Of a stretch of 21,335 nt of DNA, positions 15,478 to 21,335 are shown piece by piece (the stretch's first letter is position 1; each line of letters starts with the position of its first letter). A program made the position numbers and the translations under genes. A model generated the notes under the pieces. It was given only the letters and a program-made list of their open reading frames with translations, made no database searches and was not told the origin of the DNA. This DNA is from Planctomycetota bacterium (GTDB lineage: Bacteria; Planctomycetota; Phycisphaerae; Phycisphaerales; UBA1924): NCBI GenBank assembly GCA_023432465.1, contig JAEYUO010000010.1, positions 1-21,335 on the forward strand, given 5' to 3'.

Positions 15478-17219
15478 CCCGACTCTCCAGCCAACCCGCC
15501 ACCTCATCGGCCCCGCGCGCCGGCCGCATCGCGGCTGTCCAGTCGCGCCCGGGCGGAAGTCTGGCGATCATCGTCGCCGAAACAAGGGGGTCGGACTTCT
15601 CGGTCACCGACACGCTCCTGCTCGATCGCGATCAGGCCGCCGAGGCTCTCAAGTCGCGCAAGGTCGAGCTCACCCTCCGCCTCGTCCCCGCCACCGAGAC
15701 CGTCTGCCGCGTTCTGCCCGCCCCGGATGTCTCTTCCGCCGACCGCGCCTCCGTCGCGGATGCCCTCGCGCTGATGGCCGAGTCCGATCTCCCCGCCGCT
15801 CTTCCGTGGCACCGCCGCTCCGGCGGCCTGCTCCGTCTCGGCGGCACGCAGGCCACGCTGCTTGCCGGCTGGGTCCGGCTGGATCAGGGCGCCGAGGACT
15901 CCTCGCCCTTGTCTCCCATCCCGGAAGTCTGGGTCGCGGAGATCGCCGCGCTGGGCGCGCTCGGCCAGGCCGCGGGTACCGGCTCGATGATCGGCCTCGC
16001 CGATCCGCGCTCCTCCGCGCTCTCCATGCTGGCCCTCGGCCCCAAGCGCCCCCTCGGCCGCGTCCTCCGCCTCGCCGCCCCGGGCACGGGGTTCGCCGAT
16101 GCCGCCCGCGCCGCATGGGCCGAAACCGCCGCCGCGGCCGGCCTCGACACGCCCTGCCCCTCGACCGACGGGCTGATGATCGACCTTCCCGCCACCGTCC
16201 GCATCGGCGGGGGCAACCGCGACCGCGAGTGGATCAACCGGCACGGCCTCGCCGCGGGCGCGATCGCCCTGTACGCCGACCCGGATGCGGCCGTGAGCGC
16301 GCTCGTCGGCCTCACCCCCGCCGAGCCGCGGCGCGAGTTGCCCATCACCCACCGCATCGTGGATTGGCTCTCGCTCCCGCGCAACGCTGCGATCGCGGGT
16401 GCTGCGTGCATCGGCATCTTCCTGCTGGCCCCCTGGGTCGCGGCGGAGGTCCGCTACTCCATGCTCCGCTCCGAGGCGGGCTCGCTGGAGGCACTGGACC
16501 AGCGCCTCAACGAGGCCGACCGCCGCGCCGAGTTCTACCGCCTGCTCAGCCAGAAGCGCTGGCCCATGACCAAGCTGCTCGCCGACATCGCCGGCGCAGC
16601 GCCCGTCGGGGTCGTGCTCGAGTCGGTCGAGCTTGTGCAGGGAGAGAACATCAGCATCCGCGCCACGGCCGACACTTCCGAGCTTGTCACCACGTTCCGC
16701 AAGAACCTCGGCGACACCACCGTCTTCACCTCCGTCGCCACGCCCACGATCGACACCTCCGCCGACGGCGTGTCGTTCCAGCTCCAGGCCCGGCTCTCTC
16801 CGAGCGGCGCGATCACCGCCAGCAAGCCCATCGTTGACTACTCCGCCAAGACCCTCGCGCAGCATCTCTACGGCGACGATGCCGTCACCTCCCCCGGCTG
16901 GAACACCGACGATTCCGACCGCTCCGACCGCGACCGCGGCTCCGACAGCCGCCGCTCTTCGACGCGCGAGCGCGATGAGCCCTCCCGCGCCTCCTCGCGT
17001 TCCGAGCGCCCCGCCCCGCCCGCGGCCGCCGCCGTCATTCCCCCGCCGCTCAGCGATGCCGACATCGCCGCGATGGACCGCACCACCGCGATGCGCGAAT
17101 GGGGCGTCCGCCGCAAGGCCTCCACCCAACCCGGGATCGACCCCGCGGACAAGGAACGCCTCGCCGCCGAGGCCGAGAAGTGTCGCGAACGCATGCAGGC
17201 GGCAGGGGGCGGCTCATGA
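15474..17219 (+). CDS. gspL: GspL-like assembly platform protein (PilM-PilN type fusion)
   Basis: 581 residues. About 1-285 is a cytoplasmic actin-like/PilM-type region (weak sequence signal). A single membrane helix lies near 306-324 (AAIAGAACIGIFLLAPWVA), then a coiled stretch (330-360) and a PilN-like ferredoxin fold beginning MTKLLADIAGAAPVGVVLESVEL (365-387). In T2SS, GspL anchors GspE to the membrane and pairs with GspM. The tail from about 465 is unusual: rich in Ser, Arg and Asp (DSDRSDRDRGSDSRRSS), then Ala/Pro and a final charged helix. ATGA junctions on both sides. Identification relies on domain order and position. Confidence 0.87.
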   Translation: MTRLSSQPATSSAPRAGRIAAVQSRPGGSLAIIVAETRGSDFSVTDTLLLDRDQAAEALKSRKVELTLRLVPATETVCRVLPAPDVSSADRASVADALALMAESDLPAALPWHRRSGGLLRLGGTQATLLAGWVRLDQGAEDSSPLSPIPEVWVAEIAALGALGQAAGTGSMIGLADPRSSALSMLALGPKRPLGRVLRLAAPGTGFADAARAAWAETAAAAGLDTPCPSTDGLMIDLPATVRIGGGNRDREWINRHGLAAGAIALYADPDAAVSALVGLTPAEPRRELPITHRIVDWLSLPRNAAIAGAACIGIFLLAPWVAAEVRYSMLRSEAGSLEALDQRLNEADRRAEFYRLLSQKRWPMTKLLADIAGAAPVGVVLESVELVQGENISIRATADTSELVTTFRKNLGDTTVFTSVATPTIDTSADGVSFQLQARLSPSGAITASKPIVDYSAKTLAQHLYGDDAVTSPGWNTDDSDRSDRDRGSDSRRSSTRERDEPSRASSRSERPAPPAAAAVIPPPLSDADIAAMDRTTAMREWGVRRKASTQPGIDPADKERLAAEAEKCRERMQAAGGGS

Positions 17220-17869
17220 ACAAACTCCTCGACTCCTTCAACACCTTGCCGCGGGCCGTCCGGTGGCTGCTCATCTTCGCCGCGTTCCTCGCGGCCTACT
17301 ACCTCGTGCTCGAGCCCGCGCTCGATGCCACCAACACGGCACGCAATCGCGCAGACCAGCTCGAGGCCACCCTCCGCCGCGAACGCTCGCTCCTGGCCGC
17401 CAACTCCCTGGCCGGGCGAGAGCTGGAACGCGGCGCGGCCACGTACGGCGTCCCGCGCCACCCGACCGATCCCGCCGCCCGCCCCGAGACCCTGCAGCGC
17501 AGCGTCAACACCATCCTCCTCAAGCACGGCGTCGAGAACGCGGTCTACAGCGAACGCTCCGGCACCATCCGCCCGGATGAAGCCGTCGCCGTCGTCGGCG
17601 CTGCCGCCAAGCTCGATCGCTATGTGCTGGACGTGATCTTCGAGACGACCCCCGCCGTCGCCATGGCCATCCTCGCGGACCTTGAACAGGCGAGCGAGGT
17701 CACCGCGGTCTCCCGCATCAAGATCGACAAGTCCCTCGCCGGCCGCGGCAGAGGGGCCGACACCGGCTCGGGCCGCGCCGTCCGCATCACCATCGCCGTC
17801 GAATCCTGGATCGCCGCGCCCGCCGCGTCCTCCAGCACCGCCTCCTCAGGCTGGGAGGGCCGCCGATGA
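17216..17869 (+). CDS. gspM: GspM/PilO-like inner-membrane protein
   Basis: 217 residues: short cytoplasmic N-terminus, one membrane helix (about 16-33), a coiled-coil segment (38-75) and a ferredoxin-like region (about 90-198), the layout shared by GspM and PilO, which pair with GspL/PilN. Sequence identity to named families cannot be judged by eye; the call rests on architecture and on lying directly after gspL with ATGA overlap. A GGCAGGGGG stretch about 8 nt upstream of the ATG may help initiation. Confidence 0.75.
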   Translation: MNKLLDSFNTLPRAVRWLLIFAAFLAAYYLVLEPALDATNTARNRADQLEATLRRERSLLAANSLAGRELERGAATYGVPRHPTDPAARPETLQRSVNTILLKHGVENAVYSERSGTIRPDEAVAVVGAAAKLDRYVLDVIFETTPAVAMAILADLEQASEVTAVSRIKIDKSLAGRGRGADTGSGRAVRITIAVESWIAAPAASSSTASSGWEGRR

Positions 17870-18639
17870 GCCGCATGACCAGCCTCCTCCTTGGTCTTCG
17901 CAATCCCTCCGGCGGCCCGCGCTGGCTGGGCCTGGCGATGTGCGCCCTGATCGCCTGCACGCTGCTCTTCGCCGCGTGGCACACCTGGCCGGTCATCCGC
18001 ACCGCGCAGCTCCCGCCGCGCCCCCCGGAGGCCGACCGCACCGATGACCAGCGCCGCGCGGAGTTCGCCACGACGCTCAGCAAGCACCAGGCAATCGTGG
18101 ACGGACGCTCGCTGTTCTTCATCCCGCCGCGCCCGCGCCCGCCGCGGGCCGACCCGATCGTCGATACCACCCCGCGCGAAGCCCCCAAGCCCACGCGCTA
18201 CGGCGGGCCGTCGATGGTCGCCATGGTCAATGGCGCGGTCCTGTTCTCCGATGGCCAGCGCATCAAGGTCGGCGAGTCCGGCCGCAACGTGAAGGTTGTT
18301 TCCGTCGCGCCTCCGTGGTCCGCCACGCTCCAGTGGGAGGGCGTCGAGTTCGTCGTCGAGCTCTTCCAGCGCGATTCGGCCATCGTCCGTCCCGCCTCAC
18401 ATGCGTCCGACGATGTCGTGCCGCTCACGCCCCCGCCTCCCTCGACTCCCCCAGCCTCCCCGGCCGAGCCCGCTTCGCGGCCGCCCACTGCGCCACCGGA
18501 GCCCGCTCCGCAGCCCGAGCCCGAGCCTGAACCCGAACCGGATCCGGAACCGGAACCCGAGCCCGAACCGCAGGGCGAGCCCGAGCCCCCCGCATCTCCC
18601 GATCCCCAGCCCGAGCCTCCCGCACCGGAGACCACATGA
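17866..18639 (+). CDS. GspC/PilP-like connector with C-terminal Pro/Glu tail
   Basis: 257 residues: cytoplasmic N-terminus, one membrane helix (about 20-38), a periplasmic stretch with DGRSLFFIPPRPRPP (79-93), then a small beta domain at about 112-168 (MVAMVNGAVLFSDGQRIKVG, KVVSVAPPWSATLQWEGVEF). This resembles the homology region of GspC or PilP, which binds the secretin N0 domain. There is no PDZ domain. From about 186 to the end it is almost only Pro, Glu and a few Ala/Ser/Gln (PEPEPEPEPDPEPEPEPEP core at 218-236). In canonical GspC the Pro-rich linker lies before the HR domain, not after it. ATGA overlap with gspM and with gspD. Confidence 0.7.
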   Translation: MSRMTSLLLGLRNPSGGPRWLGLAMCALIACTLLFAAWHTWPVIRTAQLPPRPPEADRTDDQRRAEFATTLSKHQAIVDGRSLFFIPPRPRPPRADPIVDTTPREAPKPTRYGGPSMVAMVNGAVLFSDGQRIKVGESGRNVKVVSVAPPWSATLQWEGVEFVVELFQRDSAIVRPASHASDDVVPLTPPPPSTPPASPAEPASRPPTAPPEPAPQPEPEPEPEPDPEPEPEPEPQGEPEPPASPDPQPEPPAPETT

Positions 18640-21218
18640 CCACGCCCGAAACCCAGACTCTCCGCGCCGGCACCATCGCCGGCGCCCTGCTCCTGTGCGT
18701 CGGACTCGCCCTCAGCGCTGCGCACGCGCAGCCCGCCGACGATCCCGCATCCGACGCCGATGCCGCGCCCGCCGAACGCGTCACGCCCGTGGAGTCCTTC
18801 GACGAACGCGGCCGGCGCGTCGTCTATGGCGAGCCCATGCCCCTCGCGTTCAAGAGCGCGCGCGTCGAGAACATCATCCCGTTCATCGTCGAGACCACCG
18901 GCAAGGTCGTCCTGCCCCAGCCCGATGTCCTCAGCAGGCCGATCACCGTCCTCAACGACCGGCCGATCCCGCGTGAGCGTGCCCTCGACCTGGTCTTCAT
19001 GGCGCTCCAGCAGAACGGCATCGCCGTCGTCGAGACGCCCGACCTCATCCTCCTGCGCGACATCGGCGAGATCGACCGGCAGGATGTCCCGGTCATCGGC
19101 CCGGATACCTCGCTGGCCCGGCGCACCGACTACGGCACGATCGTCGAGAAGGTCTTCGCCCTGCACTATTCCTCCGCCGAGACTCTCGGCGAGGTTGTCA
19201 AGTCCAACCTCCCCAGCTTTGCCAAGCTCACCGTCGATCCCCTCTCCAACCAGATCGCGGTCATGGCCCACATCGGCCTGCTCCAGCAGATCGAGCGCAA
19301 GGTCGAGTTCCTCGACCAGCCCTCCGCCGCATCGCTCCTCACCGAGACCTTCCACCTCCGCTTCGCCGATGCCGAGCAGGTCGCCACCAACATCCGCGAC
19401 CTCTTCTCCCAGACCGCCCGCACCGGCAACCAGCAGGGCGGCGGCGGGCTCCAGCAGTTCTTCCAGCAGCAGCGCGGCGGACAGCAGCAGGGCCGAGGCG
19501 GCCAGCAACAGGGCGGCCGCGGCGGGCAACAGGGCGGGCAGGATGCCGGAACCTCGCCCAGCGCGAACCTCCGCGTCACCGCCAACACCCAGCAGAACTC
19601 CGTCACCGTCCTGGCCGAGAAGCAGATCCTCGAACAGATCAAGGCCCAGATCAACGACTCCTGGGACCGCCCGGTGAAGGAAGACACCGTCGCGCCCCGC
19701 ATCTACGAGCTCAAGAACTCCGACCCCATCAAGGTCCGCGATGCCCTGCGCGAGCTCTTCGGCCAGCCCGGCTCCGGCGGCTCCAACACCGCGGGTGTCG
19801 GCCGTCTCGCCGGGCAGTTTTCCTTCGAGGCCCTGCCCGAGCAGTCGCGCCTCATCGTGCTCAGCAAGTCTCCCGACAATCTCAGCGCGATCGATGAGCT
19901 GGTGCTGAAGCTCGACACCCCGCAGACCGCCGGCCTGCCGCGGATCGTCGAGCTCAAGCACGCCACCGCCGAGGAACTCGCCGAGCAGCTCAACACCCTG
20001 CTCTCGCAGGAGGGCACGCTCGCCCAGATCCCGCGTCAGGAGACCGGCCTGACGCAGGGCAACGCCGGGGCCTCGCCGTTTGCCTCCGATCAGGACACCG
20101 CCGCGACCAACCAGCAGAACACCGGCGCGGGCACAATGCAGTTCTGGTGGCAGCGGGCACGCCCGCCGACGACCACCGCCGGCTCCTCCAACCTGGTCTC
20201 CAAGATCCGCCTTGTCCCGGTCTGGCGGCAGAACGCGCTGATGGTGCTCTCGCCGCCGGAGTACTCCCAGTCGATCGTCGATCTCATCACCGAGCTCGAC
20301 AAGCCCGGACGCCAGGTCCTGCTCAAGGCCGTCATCGCCGAGATCAGCCTCGAGGATGCCACCGCGCTGGGCCTGCGCTGGTCCAACTCCCCCATCACCC
20401 CCACCCTCGCCGACAACGCCGTGTCGCTGGGCGCCAACACCGCCGGGCAGGATGCCGGCGGCATCTTCACCGGCACGCAGAACAACCTCCTCCCCGGGCT
20501 GTTCGACACCTCCATCCTTAACGTCGGGGTCGATCTCAACCTGCTCCTGCAGGCGCTCGCCCAGAAGACCGGCGTCAACATCCTCTCCGAGCCCCGCATC
20601 TTCACCAGCGACAACCAGGAGGCCGAGTTCTTCGCCGGGCAGGATGTCCCGTTCATCACCGACTCGCAGACCACCGACAACGGCGCGCTCACCCAGAGCT
20701 TCGACTACCGCGCGGTCGGCCTCTCCCTCCGCGTCCGGCCGCGCATCACCCCCAAACGCGATGTCGATCTCCGGATCAACCTCGAGCTCTCCAGCCTCCA
20801 GCCCGACCAGACGCTCTTTGGCGGCTTCATCGTCGATCGCCGCGAGACCACAACGCACCTGATCGTCAAGGACGGGCAGACCGTCGTCGTCTCGGGCATC
20901 GTCCGCTCCGAGGATGCCAGCATCAACCGCAAGGTCCCCCTGCTGGGCGACATCCCCCTCATCGGCGCGCTCTTCCAGTCGGTGGAGAAGTCCACCACCA
21001 CCACCGAGATCGTCGCGTTCATCACGCCGATCGTCATCGAGAACCCCGAAGAGACCGATGCCGCGACCGTCGAGGATCGCAAGCGCCTCGCCGAGCTGCG
21101 CGAGGAACTCGGACGCAAGGCCCCCGTCGATCCCGATGCCGAGCCGGACTCCGCCGATGCTCCCGCGCCCGCCGGCGGCAAGAAGTCCATCGAGCCGCGG
21201 CACGGCTACGAGCCCTAA
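18636..21218 (+). CDS. gspD: Type II secretion outer-membrane secretin GspD
   Basis: 860 residues, about 200 more than enterobacterial GspD. Signal peptide 1-31 (ending AHA before Gln). N0 domain about 66-145. Then four N1-type KH-like repeats instead of three: about 168-228, 235-345, 353-429 and 434-557, each ending in a pattern such as FLDQP, DSWDRP, KLDTP or ELDKP. The second carries a Gln/Gly-rich insertion (262-305) and the fourth a Gln/Thr/Ala-rich loop (462-515). The secretin domain starts at QVLLKAVIAEISLEDATALGL (560-580). The signature VPLLGDIPLIGALFQS (767-782) and EIVAFITPIVI (791-801) are clear. A charged C-terminal tail (803-860) could be the pilotin/S-domain side. The start is chosen for the ATGA overlap and the signal peptide. 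Confidence 0.97.
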   Translation: MTTPETQTLRAGTIAGALLLCVGLALSAAHAQPADDPASDADAAPAERVTPVESFDERGRRVVYGEPMPLAFKSARVENIIPFIVETTGKVVLPQPDVLSRPITVLNDRPIPRERALDLVFMALQQNGIAVVETPDLILLRDIGEIDRQDVPVIGPDTSLARRTDYGTIVEKVFALHYSSAETLGEVVKSNLPSFAKLTVDPLSNQIAVMAHIGLLQQIERKVEFLDQPSAASLLTETFHLRFADAEQVATNIRDLFSQTARTGNQQGGGGLQQFFQQQRGGQQQGRGGQQQGGRGGQQGGQDAGTSPSANLRVTANTQQNSVTVLAEKQILEQIKAQINDSWDRPVKEDTVAPRIYELKNSDPIKVRDALRELFGQPGSGGSNTAGVGRLAGQFSFEALPEQSRLIVLSKSPDNLSAIDELVLKLDTPQTAGLPRIVELKHATAEELAEQLNTLLSQEGTLAQIPRQETGLTQGNAGASPFASDQDTAATNQQNTGAGTMQFWWQRARPPTTTAGSSNLVSKIRLVPVWRQNALMVLSPPEYSQSIVDLITELDKPGRQVLLKAVIAEISLEDATALGLRWSNSPITPTLADNAVSLGANTAGQDAGGIFTGTQNNLLPGLFDTSILNVGVDLNLLLQALAQKTGVNILSEPRIFTSDNQEAEFFAGQDVPFITDSQTTDNGALTQSFDYRAVGLSLRVRPRITPKRDVDLRINLELSSLQPDQTLFGGFIVDRRETTTHLIVKDGQTVVVSGIVRSEDASINRKVPLLGDIPLIGALFQSVEKSTTTTEIVAFITPIVIENPEETDAATVEDRKRLAELREELGRKAPVDPDAEPDSADAPAPAGGKKSIEPRHGYEP

Positions 21219-21251
21219 GCCCCCACCATCGACTCCCCCAATCCCCAAGAC

Positions 21252-21296
21252 GTCAAGATGGCCCCTTCACCGAAGGGGCCATCTTGCCATCTTGAC
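21252..21296 (+). terminator. Strong stem-loop after gspD, with an alternative stem
   Basis: caagatggccccttc (21254-21268) pairs perfectly over 15 bp with 21272-21286 across a 3-nt loop. The words gtcaagatggc (21252-21262) can alternatively pair with gccatcttgac (21286-21296), because CCATCTTG is repeated at 21279-21286 and 21287-21294. No T run follows (ccccccactcc), so it is not a classical intrinsic terminator; it is the likely end of the secretion operon transcript. Confidence 0.7.
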
Positions 21297-21309
21297 CCCC
21301 CACTCCTTT

Positions 21310-21335
21310 ACACACACACACTCTCTCTCTCTCTC
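21310..21335. repeat. (AC)n-(CT)n microsatellite at the right edge
   Basis: Twelve bases of AC repeats followed by a CT run from 21321 that is cut by the window edge at 21335. Dinucleotide tracts like this are uncommon in bacterial DNA; an assembly edge or slippage artefact cannot be excluded. Confidence 0.85.

Noticed and set aside
15504..17129. A 541-codon minus-strand frame
   Set aside because: Antisense shadow of gspL with repetitive Gly/Ala/Arg sequence.
18505..18600. Pro/Glu codon repeats as a CRISPR-like or DNA tandem repeat
   Set aside because: They are degenerate Pro-Glu codons in an open frame without spacer structure.
18198..21248. A 1016-codon open frame on the minus strand
   Set aside because: Antisense shadow of gspD and its neighbour; low-complexity Gly/Leu/Asp composition and no domain.
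1..21335. CRISPR arrays, tRNA or rRNA genes, insertion sequences, prophage genes
   Set aside because: No spaced direct repeats, cloverleaf-like sequences, transposase motifs or phage functions were seen on either strand.

Overview
High-GC bacterial DNA with dense coding on both strands. The window looks like a planctomycete, most likely a Phycisphaerae-type lineage. This is inferred from the strong GC bias, the Ala-Phe-Thr-Leu-Val-Glu style of the prepilin leaders, the extracytoplasmic LTXXQ-repeat proteins and the style of the gspK and secretin genes. There is no rRNA or other phylogenetic marker here, so the placement is tentative.

Left part (1-4595, minus strand): priA (replication restart helicase), then a D-amino-acid-transaminase-like gene, then murD (runs off the left edge). 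The transaminase and murD probably belong together, because MurD consumes D-glutamate, which this transaminase family can produce. A 65-bp divergent gap separates priA from carA (plus strand), the glutaminase subunit of carbamoyl-phosphate synthetase.

Middle (5992-8693, plus): two tandem paralogous exported proteins. Each is built of three degenerate copies of a Spy/CpxP-like LTXXQ unit. They sit directly upstream of the secretion cluster.

Right part (8760-21218, plus): an almost complete type II secretion system in the order gspE-F-G-H-I-J-K-L-M-(C/PilP-like)-D. This is the canonical C-D-E-F-G-H-I-J-K-L-M order rotated so that C and D come last. From gspF onward nearly every junction is a 4-bp ATGA stop/start overlap, so the genes are probably translationally coupled. 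GspE powers assembly. GspF/L/M and the C-like protein form the inner-membrane platform. GspG/H/I/J/K form the pseudopilus, and GspD is the outer-membrane secretin. No prepilin peptidase (gspO) is present. The operon ends in a perfect 15-bp stem-loop, followed by a CA/CT microsatellite at the right edge.

Cutting across this ordinary gene content is a set of short-period (mostly 8- or 16-nt) word repeats. They occupy or lie in several of the gaps (murD/dat, dat/priA, gspE/gspF, after gspD). In one case a 69-bp AT-rich block of this kind appears to have entered priA in frame, flanked by a 7-bp direct repeat. These repeats, the triple-LTXXQ pair and the unusual GspC and GspD architectures are the parts most worth a second look.
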